Shown here: positions 8,489 to 17,344 of the stretch, piece by piece
Layout: each line of letters starts with the position of its first letter
Numbering within the stretch: position 1 is the stretch's first letter
NCBI GenBank assembly: GCA_964510225.1
Contig: CAZEAN010000010.1
Coordinates: forward strand, 11,309-75,308
DNA from: CAZEAN01 sp964510225
GTDB taxonomy: Bacteria > Planctomycetota > Planctomycetia > Isosphaerales > Isosphaeraceae
Length of the DNA stretch: 64,000 bases
Direction of reading: 5' to 3'
Made by a program: the position numbers and the translations under genes
Notes under the pieces: model-generated
What the model was told of the DNA's origin: nothing
Seen by the model: only the letters and a program-made list of their open reading frames with translations
Databases searched by the model: none

Positions 8489-10387
8489 TTAAGGTGTGTA
8501 CCAAATAGGTGAGGTGTAGGCGCGCTCTTGAATTGTCATCGTTGCGTTCTCGGGCATCGCGACACCAAACCTCAAGGCTTCGTAGGCAGTCCAGCGCGGT
8601 GTTGGTATTTCGATCACCCGGGCATAGTAGAAGGCTCGTTGGTTGGAATCGAAGTCGGGGTCGGTCCAGACGGTGATTAGCTCCGGATCGCCGATGGTGT
8701 TGGTCCAGGTAGCCCGACCGACGTCGACTGTGTTGCCGACCGGGATCTGACAACGACCGTCCGCATCAATCGAACGATCGTCGGAGACCGCTACATCGTA
8801 GATCTTCTCCTGAGCGTTTCCTTGGTCATCAATGTATCCTTTGATGACCTGGATTCGATCGAGGTTCCCGCTCATCGGATCTTTCATGGCCGCGACCAGG
8901 AACGTAGGAGATTTACCTTCCGGTGCTCGCTTGAGATCCCCACCCATCGGTACACCCTTCGCGTATCCCGTTGCGCCTGGGAGTCGGCTTTGGGCATCCT
9001 CGACAACGAAGTCCCAACCGCCAAAGAAACGAACGAGCAAGCGACTTCCCGTGGTGGCGTAAGTCTCCCGACGCTTCATCGCGTCCCAAATCGCCTCTCG
9101 GGTATTCTCGGTTGACCAGACGGCCGCGTAGCCCGCCGAGGCCATCTGCCAACCGTAGATGCTGCCGTTCTCGCCTCCGATTGTCACATGTTCCGCACGG
9201 TCGGGAGATGGTTCGACACCGGAATGCTTGCCGAAGAAATTCTCTTCCTCGACCGCTGGCATCGAAGTGTGAGAGTCTGTACTGCCGATTTGACCGTACT
9301 TGTACGGGTTGATGCCAACCCTTTCTTCAAACTCCAGACCACGTTTGAGGCCTGATCGAAGATACTCACCCGGGAGCATGCGATTGGTCTTCGCCTGACT
9401 CATATCGAGGTTGCCTAGATCCCAGGTCTCGAAGTCGGCGAACTCATCATCGGGGGAAAGAAACGGATGCGCCTCGCCGTCTCCTTTGATTTGGGTGGTC
9501 TCGTAGAGTGGCTCCCAACGCTGTCGTCGTTCTGCATAGTCGCGCGTGATCTCACCTCCACTGAGTGTCTCAACATCGAACATCAAGCCATTGCTAAGGT
9601 TGCCGTTATGGGGAATCGCCAAGACCCGACCACCTGTCTTCTCTTCGTAGGCTGCTAGCGCTTCCCAGAGGTCCTCGGGATCAGGGATCTCCGCGAGCGT
9701 GATCGGGAGCACACGTCCTGCCTTATCAGCCCCATCGCGATAGACCACGACACGGTGCAGGTTGTTTCCTTTGACGAGCGAAGTCCACTCATAGCCGATA
9801 AACGTCGTGAACTCTCCAGGATCGTAGTAACGCTCTGCCATCTTGACACAGTGATCCCAGACCGGCGTCATCATCCCCGGATCATTCGTCTCGAAGGGCA
9901 GTTCCCCCTGTGAAAACAACGTAATCAATTCCAAGGCCGCCTCAACTGCAGCCTCTCCACCTTCATTAATGGCTCGGTGCCACCTTCGACCTTCCTCGAC
10001 TTTCATCACCAAAGGATCACCCTTGGCAATCATCGAGAAGAACCCCATTCCATCGGAATGGTCCGCGATCACGACAAAGTCGAGCGGGCGTCCAAGTCGG
10101 GCACGGAGACCGGTAGAAGAAGTGACTTCTTCGCCCCGGCAGAATCTGTAGGCGTCCTCCAGCCCAAGGCGATTTCCGAAGGTACCCGCATCCATCGAAT
10201 TCGCTGTGTGGAGGTGCGTATCACCAAAGTATACTCGGGTGGGAAACGCACGATTGGCGTACGGCGAAAAGGCTGGAGCCGGCCGTCTCATCGCCTCCTT
10301 TTCCAGATAGGCATCCGTCTGTGCTTTCGATATCCCAGACACGAATACCAGTACACAGACTGCCATTGAAAGGCGTTTAATCGCCAT
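8489..10387 (-). CDS. DUF3604 family secreted protein (PHP-like hydrolase fold)
   Basis: This is a protein of ~632 residues with a signal peptide (SMAVCVLVFVSGISKAQ) and a DUF3604 domain over almost its whole length. It begins with the metal-site-like motif GDTHLHTANSMDAG and continues with FVVIADHSDGMGFF, FIGYEWTS, VLAIPHNGNLSNGLMF and IGSTDSHTSMPAVEE. The spaced His and Asp residues resemble PHP phosphoesterases, which suggests a metal-dependent hydrolase; no reaction is established. ATG at 10387 is preferred over ATG at 10399 because GGAG precedes it by six bases. It is the first gene of a leftward operon with a PpiC isomerase and a HupE-like protein, a grouping I recall in other bacteria. 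Confidence 0.87.
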   Translation of the reverse strand: MAIKRLSMAVCVLVFVSGISKAQTDAYLEKEAMRRPAPAFSPYANRAFPTRVYFGDTHLHTANSMDAGTFGNRLGLEDAYRFCRGEEVTSSTGLRARLGRPLDFVVIADHSDGMGFFSMIAKGDPLVMKVEEGRRWHRAINEGGEAAVEAALELITLFSQGELPFETNDPGMMTPVWDHCVKMAERYYDPGEFTTFIGYEWTSLVKGNNLHRVVVYRDGADKAGRVLPITLAEIPDPEDLWEALAAYEEKTGGRVLAIPHNGNLSNGLMFDVETLSGGEITRDYAERRQRWEPLYETTQIKGDGEAHPFLSPDDEFADFETWDLGNLDMSQAKTNRMLPGEYLRSGLKRGLEFEERVGINPYKYGQIGSTDSHTSMPAVEEENFFGKHSGVEPSPDRAEHVTIGGENGSIYGWQMASAGYAAVWSTENTREAIWDAMKRRETYATTGSRLLVRFFGGWDFVVEDAQSRLPGATGYAKGVPMGGDLKRAPEGKSPTFLVAAMKDPMSGNLDRIQVIKGYIDDQGNAQEKIYDVAVSDDRSIDADGRCQIPVGNTVDVGRATWTNTIGDPELITVWTDPDFDSNQRAFYYARVIEIPTPRWTAYEALRFGVAMPENATMTIQERAYTSPIWYTP

Positions 10388-10642
10388 GCGATTCTCCATG
10401 GAAAAAGGAGCAACAACGGGTCATTGATCGACCAGGGAGATGTGGGAGAGAATCTTGGTAGCGCGTCGACCTGAGTCCCTGGCGATCGGACGTGACAATT
10501 CCAGAGCTTACCGGATCGTTAAAACGTTCGCGAGGCATTAAGACCTTAATCGACGTCTCGCCGACACTCGAAAAGCACGTTAGGCTGAATATTCCGAGAA
10601 CCGTGAACGAACTGCCAATATCGCACGCCAGGGATTCGATTG

Positions 10643-13600
10643 ATGCCAGCTTTCCGAAAACTCCTCGTCGCCAATCGGGGTGAAATTGCGATTCGAGTCT
10701 GCCGCGCCGCACACGAACTCCGGATCGGCACGGTGGCGATCTATTCGCACGAAGACCGGTTCGGCATGCATCGGCTCAAGGCTGACGAAGCGTACCTCAT
10801 TGGCAAGCAAGGTGAACCGATCCGGAGCTATCTCAAGATCGACGAAATCGTCGCCTTGGCTACCGAGAAGGGAGTGGACGCCATCCATCCTGGCTACGGA
10901 TTTTTGTCAGAGAATGCTTCGTTTGCACGCGCTTGCATTGGGGCAGGAATTACCTGGGTCGGCCCGACACCCGAAGTTCTCGACCAACTCGGTGACAAAG
11001 TCCAAGCACGACGACTAGCCCAATCCGCCGGTGTCCCGATCTTGGGTGGCACCGGAGAACCGGTTGAGCCTGGAGATCAAGCAAGGAAGGCAGCGGAGGC
11101 AATCGGTTTTCCCGTCATCGTCAAAGCGTCGATGGGCGGTGGTGGTCGCGGGATGCGTGTTGTCGAGACTCCGGAAGCGCTCGACGACGCGCTCGATCAA
11201 GCTCGTCGTGAGGCGGAAACGGCGTTCGGTTGTCCCGACGTCTTTATTGAGAAGTTTATCGGTCGGGCTAAGCATATCGAAGTACAGCTACTCGGCGATC
11301 GACACGGGAACCTCGTCCATCTCTTCGAGCGGGATTGCTCCGTCCAGCGTCGTCACCAGAAGATCATCGAGATTGCTCCTGCCGCGAGTCTTGATCCCAA
11401 GCTCCGAACCGCAATCTGTGATGCAGCGATCCAGATTGGTCGCCATTGTGGGTACGAGAATGCCGGGACTGTCGAGTTCTTAGTCGATGTCCAAGCTGGC
11501 GAGTTTTTTTTCATTGAAGTGAACCCTCGGATTCAGGTTGAACACACGGTCACCGAAATGATCACGGGTGTCGACTTGATCAAGAGTCAGATCCTCGTAG
11601 CCTCGGGTGTGCTGCTCTCGGACCCAGAGATCGGATTGCCCGACCAAGCTTCCGTAACGACAAATGGACATGCGTTCCAGTGTCGAATTACGACTGAGGA
11701 TCCGGAGAATGGATTCACACCCGATTACGGGCGGATCTCCCACTACCGATCTCCAGGAGGGATGGGGTTACGGCTCGATAGTGGTACTGCGACTACCGGA
11801 GCAATCGTCACACCATTCTACGACTCAATGCTTGTAAAGCTTTCGGCGCAAGGCCGGCGGTTTGTCGATGCCGCAAGCCGGATGCGTCGAGCGTTGGAGG
11901 AGTTTCGGATCCGAGGGGTTAAGACGAACATTCCATTCCTCTTGAACGTGGTGAACCATCCCGACTTCCTCGAAGGGCGCTGTACGACACGGTTCATCGA
12001 CAAGACCCCTGAACTCTTCCAGTTCCCCAGACGGCTCGATCGCGCCAGTCGGCTTCTCTTCTATGCAGCCGAAACTGCCATCAACGGGTTTGCCGGTGTG
12101 AAGCGACCACCCGGGCCGATCCCCGAGGAACCAGAGGTCCCGGCATTTGACCACACCGCACCGATTCCCGATGGCTCTCGGACTCTCTTCCAACAGCTCG
12201 GTGCAGAGAAGTTCTCGGAGTGGATCCGGGCGCAGGATCGGCTCTTGCTCACCGACACCACATTCCGTGATGCGCACCAGTCACTCCTGGCAACACGGTT
12301 GCGGACCCGTGAGATGCTTCGGGTTGCCTCTGCCTACGCCCACCTCTGCCCGGAAGTCTTCTCGATTGAGATGTGGGGCGGTGCGACGTTCGACACCTCG
12401 ATGCGGTTCTTAAAGGAAGACCCTTGGGCACGGCTCGCAAGGCTCCGTGAGCAAATTCCGAACATCCTTTTTCAGATGCTTCTCCGAGGTTCCAATGCAG
12501 TTGGCTACACAAGTTATCCGGACAATGTCGTCCGATCGTTCGTCGCGGAAGCCGCTTCAACTGGAATCGACCTTTTCCGGGTCTTCGATTCCTTGAACTG
12601 GATCCCGAACATGGAGGTCGCTATCGAGGCGGTCCGTGAGTCGGGGGCACTCTGCGAAGCAAGCATCTGCTACACCGGAGACCTCCTTAATCCGGGGCGT
12701 CCCAAATACAACCTGGCGTACTATGTCAAGATGGCCAAGGAGTTGGAACGTCGGGGGGCCAATCTGATCGCCATCAAAGATATGGCTGGGCTCTGTAAAC
12801 CGTACGCCGCAGAACAATTGGTGAAGGCGCTTCGTGACGAGGTTGGGTTACCGATCCACTTCCACACCCACGACATCGGTGGTGCTCAGGCCGCGAGTGT
12901 CTTGAAGGGCGCGGAAGTCGGTCTCGATATCGCGGACGGTGCGATCTCCTCGATGTCCGCCTTGACCTCCCAACCAAGTCTGAACGCCATTGTGGAAGCG
13001 TTTCGGTTCACTCCTCGCGACACGGGGGTTGACTCGACTGTGCTCCTTGAGATGAGTCGCTACTGGGAGCAGGCCCGCAAACTCTACGCTCCGTTCGACA
13101 CTGGCCAGCGTTCGCCGATGGCCGAAGTCTATGCGTTCGAAATGCCTGGCGGACAGTACACTAATCTCTTCCAACAAGCCAAGGCACTCGGACTCGCCGA
13201 GCGTTGGAACGAAGTCTGTGCGATGTATGCGGAAGTCAACCTTCTCTTCGGTGACATTGTCAAGGTGACCCCCTCATCGAAGGTCGTCGGTGATATGGCT
13301 CTGTTCATGGTCGCCAACAATCTGAGTTCTGAAGACGTTCTGGACGCCGACCGCTCTCTTGCTTTTCCTGAGAGTGTAGTCGAGTTCTTTGAAGGACGAC
13401 TCGGCCAACCGCCTGGTGGCTTCCCTGAACCGCTCCGAACCATCATTCTCAAAGGGAAACCTGGACTCAACGATCGCCCTGGCCTCGGACTCCCCGACGC
13501 CGATCTCGAAGCCTCCCGAAACGAGGCAACTAAGCTCCTTGGCTTCGACGCCACGAGTCGAGATGCCCTGAGTCTGACCCTCTATCCTCGGGTCTTTCCA

Positions 13601-14089
13601 GACCTAGCGAAGCACCTCAAGCTCTATTCCGACACATCGGTCCTACCAACTCCCGTCTTCTTCTATGGCCCAACGATCGGCGAAGAGCACCCGATTGAGA
13701 TCGAGCCGGGCAAAACCCTCATTGTGAAGCTTCTAACAATCGGAGAGCCACACGCTGACGGCACCCGGACGGCTTTTTTCGAACTCAACGGACAACCACG
13801 AGAAGCCATCGTCGTCGACCGCTCTCTCGCCTCTGCCGTTCAAGAAGCGCCTAAGGCCGATCCGAGCGACCCCAATCAGATTCCAGCACCACTGCCTGGA
13901 CTGGTTGTCGGTGTTGCCGTTGGAGTGGGTGACGCCATCGAAAAGGGTCAAAAGCTCCTCACTATCGAAGCGATGAAGATGGAGACCACCCTCTACGCTG
14001 AAAAACCTGGTCGAGTTGCTGAAGTCCTCGCCAAAGCCGGCCTCCAGGTCCAAACCGGTGACCTATTGGTCCGTCTCGCCGATTCATAA
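10643..14089 (+). CDS. pyc: Pyruvate carboxylase
   Basis: This 1148-residue single-chain enzyme carboxylates pyruvate to oxaloacetate with ATP, bicarbonate and biotin, and replenishes the TCA cycle in the cytoplasm. Domain order is a biotin carboxylase (start KLLVANRGEIAIRVCRAA; ATP-grasp KASMGGGGRGMRVV; EVNPRIQVEHTVTE), then the carboxyltransferase TIM barrel (DTTFRDAHQSLLATRLRTR; QMLLRGSNAVGY; HFHTHDIGGAQAAS), then a C-terminal biotinyl domain with EAMKMET, biotin on Lys ~1112. Length matches the alpha-type enzyme. ATG at 10643 was chosen over an adjacent TTG at 10640; AGGGA precedes it. The gene is monocistronic, with a strong stem-loop after its stop. Confidence 0.97.
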   Translation: MPAFRKLLVANRGEIAIRVCRAAHELRIGTVAIYSHEDRFGMHRLKADEAYLIGKQGEPIRSYLKIDEIVALATEKGVDAIHPGYGFLSENASFARACIGAGITWVGPTPEVLDQLGDKVQARRLAQSAGVPILGGTGEPVEPGDQARKAAEAIGFPVIVKASMGGGGRGMRVVETPEALDDALDQARREAETAFGCPDVFIEKFIGRAKHIEVQLLGDRHGNLVHLFERDCSVQRRHQKIIEIAPAASLDPKLRTAICDAAIQIGRHCGYENAGTVEFLVDVQAGEFFFIEVNPRIQVEHTVTEMITGVDLIKSQILVASGVLLSDPEIGLPDQASVTTNGHAFQCRITTEDPENGFTPDYGRISHYRSPGGMGLRLDSGTATTGAIVTPFYDSMLVKLSAQGRRFVDAASRMRRALEEFRIRGVKTNIPFLLNVVNHPDFLEGRCTTRFIDKTPELFQFPRRLDRASRLLFYAAETAINGFAGVKRPPGPIPEEPEVPAFDHTAPIPDGSRTLFQQLGAEKFSEWIRAQDRLLLTDTTFRDAHQSLLATRLRTREMLRVASAYAHLCPEVFSIEMWGGATFDTSMRFLKEDPWARLARLREQIPNILFQMLLRGSNAVGYTSYPDNVVRSFVAEAASTGIDLFRVFDSLNWIPNMEVAIEAVRESGALCEASICYTGDLLNPGRPKYNLAYYVKMAKELERRGANLIAIKDMAGLCKPYAAEQLVKALRDEVGLPIHFHTHDIGGAQAASVLKGAEVGLDIADGAISSMSALTSQPSLNAIVEAFRFTPRDTGVDSTVLLEMSRYWEQARKLYAPFDTGQRSPMAEVYAFEMPGGQYTNLFQQAKALGLAERWNEVCAMYAEVNLLFGDIVKVTPSSKVVGDMALFMVANNLSSEDVLDADRSLAFPESVVEFFEGRLGQPPGGFPEPLRTIILKGKPGLNDRPGLGLPDADLEASRNEATKLLGFDATSRDALSLTLYPRVFPDLAKHLKLYSDTSVLPTPVFFYGPTIGEEHPIEIEPGKTLIVKLLTIGEPHADGTRTAFFELNGQPREAIVVDRSLASAVQEAPKADPSDPNQIPAPLPGLVVGVAVGVGDAIEKGQKLLTIEAMKMETTLYAEKPGRVAEVLAKAGLQVQTGDLLVRLADS

Positions 14090-14105
14090 TACTAATACTA
14101 GCTTC

Positions 14106-14138
14106 GGAACCGTACCCTCTGAAAACCGGTGCGGTTCC
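14106..14138 (+). terminator. Stem-loop after pyruvate carboxylase
   Basis: The arms at 14106-14116 (GGAACCGTACC) and 14128-14138 (GGTGCGGTTCC) pair over 11 positions with one G-T wobble, around an 11-base loop. It lies 17 bases past the pyc stop. No T-run follows, so it may be a Rho-assisted or weak terminator. Confidence 0.4.
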
Positions 14139-14277
14139 TCAACGAAGGTCAACGCGATGGGGTCTTGGGTCAGTAATAGATTCGATGAGGGCAGGCTCTT
14201 CGTTGAAATCGCCCTTCGCTGATCGGTTCGGCAATTCATTTGATCGATCTTGCTTCGACCTGAAGGAGTTGTACATC

Positions 14278-15786
14278 GTGAGTGCTAGGCCGAGTCGTTC
14301 GGCACTCAAAGGGATTCTGGAAGCCTCTGGGATTCACCTCAGCGAATCGCAGTATGATGCGCTCTGGTCATATCATCAACTCCTCCGTCAAGCCGACGCG
14401 GAATTGAATCTAACTCGGATCCGCAACTTCGAGCGGATGGTCTTGAAGCATTACGTAGACAGTCTCCTCGTCCTCCAGCAGACAGATCTCCCTTCACCGC
14501 TTGTCGACATGGGCTCTGGGGCTGGGTTACCTGGAATTCCACTCAAAATCGCTGCCCCGTCCATTCAGGTCATCTTGGCGGAACCTCGAGGAGCCCGGGC
14601 GCAGTTCCTCCGAACCGTCTGTGAGTCGCTTCAATTTGAAGGAGCCGAAGTTCACGCTGGGAAAATTGGCCCTCGCTTCAACCGGCCAGTCGAAGGTGTG
14701 ATTTCGAGAGCAGTTGCGCCGATTGTCGAGACCTTGGACCGAGTCGCTTATTGTCTTCGGCCCGGTGGTCGGATGCTCTTCATGAAAGGGCCCGATTGCG
14801 ACGTCGAAATCGAGGAAGCACGACAGACGCACGGCGAAGCCTTTCGACTCGAAGCCGATCACGCCTATTCGATTCCAGGGACCGACCATCAACGACGCTT
14901 GGTCATCTACGACCGGAGCGACGCCTCTGTCGTCACAACCGCCTTTCCGACTCCGGCGACTGGTCCTGCACAAGGCACACCGTTTCAGGGGGCGGTCCGA
15001 GAAATCACCAGCCCTTCCAATCCCCAATTCCGGATCGCACGTGACCTCCTCGGCGGTCGAGGAATCAGGAAGCATGGCCGAGCGTTGATCGCCGGTGCCA
15101 GGATTATCGGCGAAGTTTTAAGGGACCAGAAAGATCAGGTTGAAGCTTGGCTCTCCGTTGTCAATGATGCCCCGCCCCCTGAAACAATCCGGAGTACAAC
15201 GACCTGGATCAAGCTTGATCCGACCCTCCACCGTGAACTCGACCTCGTGGGGACCGGTGGGCCACTCCTGATGGTCCGCGTCCCCCAGATCAGCGACTGG
15301 GATCACGATGCTCCTCTTCCCGACGGTTGCACTCTCTTCGTCCCATTCCAGGACCCCGAGAATGTCGGCGCGGTGATCCGATCGGCGGCCGCCTTTGGAG
15401 TCGCTCAGATAATTCTGCTTCAAGAAGCCGCCCATCCTTTTCATCCCAAAGCAACACGTGCCGCAGGTCCTGCCGTATTCCAAGTCCCGCTCCGATTCGG
15501 TCCGAGCATCCAGAGACTCCAGGCAACTGACGGACGACTCGTGCCCCTGGGGCTCGGCGGTTTACCAATTGATCGGACGCCTTGGCCGGATCGATTCGGA
15601 CTCGTGGTCGGCCTTGAAGGCCCAGGACTCCCAGAAGCCCTCCGTTCTCATCCACAGCAACGATCGGTCCCGATTGCTCCTGGTGTGGAGTCGCTCAATG
15701 CCGCGACAGCGGCCGCGATTGCGCTCTATGCTTGGAAATCATCGGTTGGGCAGCTCGAGTTGCGACTCGGTGGGGAAAACCCATAG
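14278..15786 (+). CDS. rsmG: RsmG-like 16S rRNA methyltransferase fused to a SpoU/TrmH-type RNA methyltransferase
   Basis: This is a chain of ~502 residues carrying two RNA methyltransferases. The N-terminal half is RsmG (GidB), which makes m7G527 in 16S rRNA. It has the SAM loop VDMGSGAGLPGIPLKI (residues ~76-90), LAEPRGARAQFLRTV and ISRAVAPI. The C-terminal half (from ~residue 250) has an RNA-binding substrate domain starting EITSPSNPQFRIAR and the SPOUT knot with DPENVGAVIRSAAAFGV (~357-373), GLEGPGLP (~444) and SLNAATAAAIALYAW (~471). SpoU enzymes 2'-O-methylate ribose in rRNA or tRNA. GTG at 14278 was chosen because GAAGGAG (14262-14268) precedes it by nine bases; an upstream ATG at 14185 has no such site. 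RsmG is normally a separate ~210-residue protein. Confidence 0.9.
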   Translation: MSARPSRSALKGILEASGIHLSESQYDALWSYHQLLRQADAELNLTRIRNFERMVLKHYVDSLLVLQQTDLPSPLVDMGSGAGLPGIPLKIAAPSIQVILAEPRGARAQFLRTVCESLQFEGAEVHAGKIGPRFNRPVEGVISRAVAPIVETLDRVAYCLRPGGRMLFMKGPDCDVEIEEARQTHGEAFRLEADHAYSIPGTDHQRRLVIYDRSDASVVTTAFPTPATGPAQGTPFQGAVREITSPSNPQFRIARDLLGGRGIRKHGRALIAGARIIGEVLRDQKDQVEAWLSVVNDAPPPETIRSTTTWIKLDPTLHRELDLVGTGGPLLMVRVPQISDWDHDAPLPDGCTLFVPFQDPENVGAVIRSAAAFGVAQIILLQEAAHPFHPKATRAAGPAVFQVPLRFGPSIQRLQATDGRLVPLGLGGLPIDRTPWPDRFGLVVGLEGPGLPEALRSHPQQRSVPIAPGVESLNAATAAAIALYAWKSSVGQLELRLGGENP

Positions 15787-15855
15787 AATCTGAGAAGGAT
15801 GGAGAGCGTCCTAGGAAATCAGAGGACCAAGACCTTCGAACCACGGGGGCCAATC

Positions 15856-17268
15856 ATGACGATCGGATCGAACCAACTCGGCATTAACCGGCATGGATTC
15901 ACTCCATTCGCCTTGGTTGGGATCCTCAGTACGCTGTTCTTCACACACTCAGCATTCGCTGATGAGTTAGTTCTCCGAACCGGCGGTAAACTCCGGGGGG
16001 AGCTGCTTGAAGTCGAAGGCGACCCGGACTCGGTCAAATTGTATACGGCGACCGCTGTCAAACCGCTCGTGATTAAGCGTGAACGATTTAGGGAAATCAT
16101 CCCTATTGACACCATCCTTGATGATTATTTGAAGCGTCTCAAAACGCTTGTAGATTCTGCCGAGGCTCATTACGAACTTGGCCTCTGGTCTGAGGAAAAC
16201 GATCTCAAAGGCCCCGCACGTCGACACTACCAAACCGCCATTGAACTGGACGACTCATTCGGTCCTGCCCACGAAAAGCTCGGACACGTCTTTTTTGGCG
16301 GAACGTGGATGAACAAAACTGAGGTTCGACGGGCACAAGGTCTGGTTCAACATGAAGGACGCTGGATCACTCCGGAACGCAAAGCCGAACTTGATGCCTC
16401 GGCAGCACGAGGTGAACGTCACGATTCTTGGCAACGGCAGATCGATCTCTTGGTGAAAAAGTACTACCAAGGTAGCCCTTCGGATCGCGAAGAGGCCAGA
16501 GAACAGCTTGAGGCAATCCGAGACCCCGAAGCCGTCCTACCGCTCGTGAATCGACTGGGCCATGAAGTTCCTCAGCTCCGGCTGTTGCTCGCCGACATCT
16601 TACCTCGGATCGAAGAAACGATCGCTACCGAAGGGCTTGTCCATCGGGTTGCGAATGAACCCGATGATCAGATCCGGACCCGAACGCTGAACGCACTGGC
16701 TCGTCGTCGTGATCCTGAAGCGGGCACTTATCTGATGCAGAAGCTGGAGAGTAAGGACCCCAATGTCGTCGGCCGTGTTGCTGGTGCACTCGCCGGACTC
16801 AATATAGTGGAGTCAGTTCCCAACCTGGTCCCAAAGCTCGTCAGTCTCCAACGGCGCGTTGAGACGGTCCTTGTTCCGAGTGGAGGTGGGGATGGAGGGG
16901 GGATGAACATTAATGCTCGTTTTAACAGTATCGGTAGTAATGGCTTTGGGCAAACGAACCGATCCGTTGCAGTAATCACCGAAACCAAGGCAGCCCCTGG
17001 AGCTGTCGCGTTCGGTGTCGCCTCTGTCCCCATTTCCCAATACTATCAAGGGATTGGTCTCACCGTGGGGTCTCAGGCCAGTCGGCCGGTCCCTCGACAA
17101 GTCGTCCGACCTTACTATCAGCCTAATGTCGAAGTCCTCTCCGCACTCCAGCAGTTGACCGGCGAAAACTTTGGCTACGATATCCAGACTTGGCAACGCT
17201 GGATTCGTGCTGAGTTCCGACTTCCCGAGCCCGAAGTGCGTGCTGAGCGACAAATCCCCCAACCCTGA
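15856..17268 (+). CDS. Secreted HEAT-repeat protein with TPR-like N-terminal region
   Basis: This is an exported protein of ~470 residues. It has a signal peptide (FALVGILSTLFFTHSAFA), a short beta-rich segment typical of planctomycete proteins (LVLRTGGKLRGELLEVEGD), a tetratricopeptide-like stretch (residues ~90-140), and helical HEAT-type repeats around residues 215-330 (for example DQIRTRTLNALARRRDPEAG). A Gly- and Asn-rich region follows, then a C-terminal segment containing LTGENFGYDIQTWQRWI, which is common at the ends of planctomycete HEAT proteins. No catalytic motif is visible; it is probably a periplasmic scaffold. ATG at 15856 gives a normal signal peptide and follows a G-run. ATG at 15799, just after the rsmG stop, is the alternative. 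Probably co-transcribed with rsmG. Confidence 0.75.
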   Translation: MTIGSNQLGINRHGFTPFALVGILSTLFFTHSAFADELVLRTGGKLRGELLEVEGDPDSVKLYTATAVKPLVIKRERFREIIPIDTILDDYLKRLKTLVDSAEAHYELGLWSEENDLKGPARRHYQTAIELDDSFGPAHEKLGHVFFGGTWMNKTEVRRAQGLVQHEGRWITPERKAELDASAARGERHDSWQRQIDLLVKKYYQGSPSDREEAREQLEAIRDPEAVLPLVNRLGHEVPQLRLLLADILPRIEETIATEGLVHRVANEPDDQIRTRTLNALARRRDPEAGTYLMQKLESKDPNVVGRVAGALAGLNIVESVPNLVPKLVSLQRRVETVLVPSGGGDGGGMNINARFNSIGSNGFGQTNRSVAVITETKAAPGAVAFGVASVPISQYYQGIGLTVGSQASRPVPRQVVRPYYQPNVEVLSALQQLTGENFGYDIQTWQRWIRAEFRLPEPEVRAERQIPQP

Positions 17269-17344
17269 GCAAGTCTTCGATTCATGATCCTTGGTCTGAT
17301 TAAACCCGCTTCCCGATCAAGCGTTGCGGGTCTAGGATGACTGT

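Noticed and set aside
10640..10642. TTG as the start of pyruvate carboxylase.
   Set aside because: The ATG three bases downstream is the more likely start, and the frame is identical.
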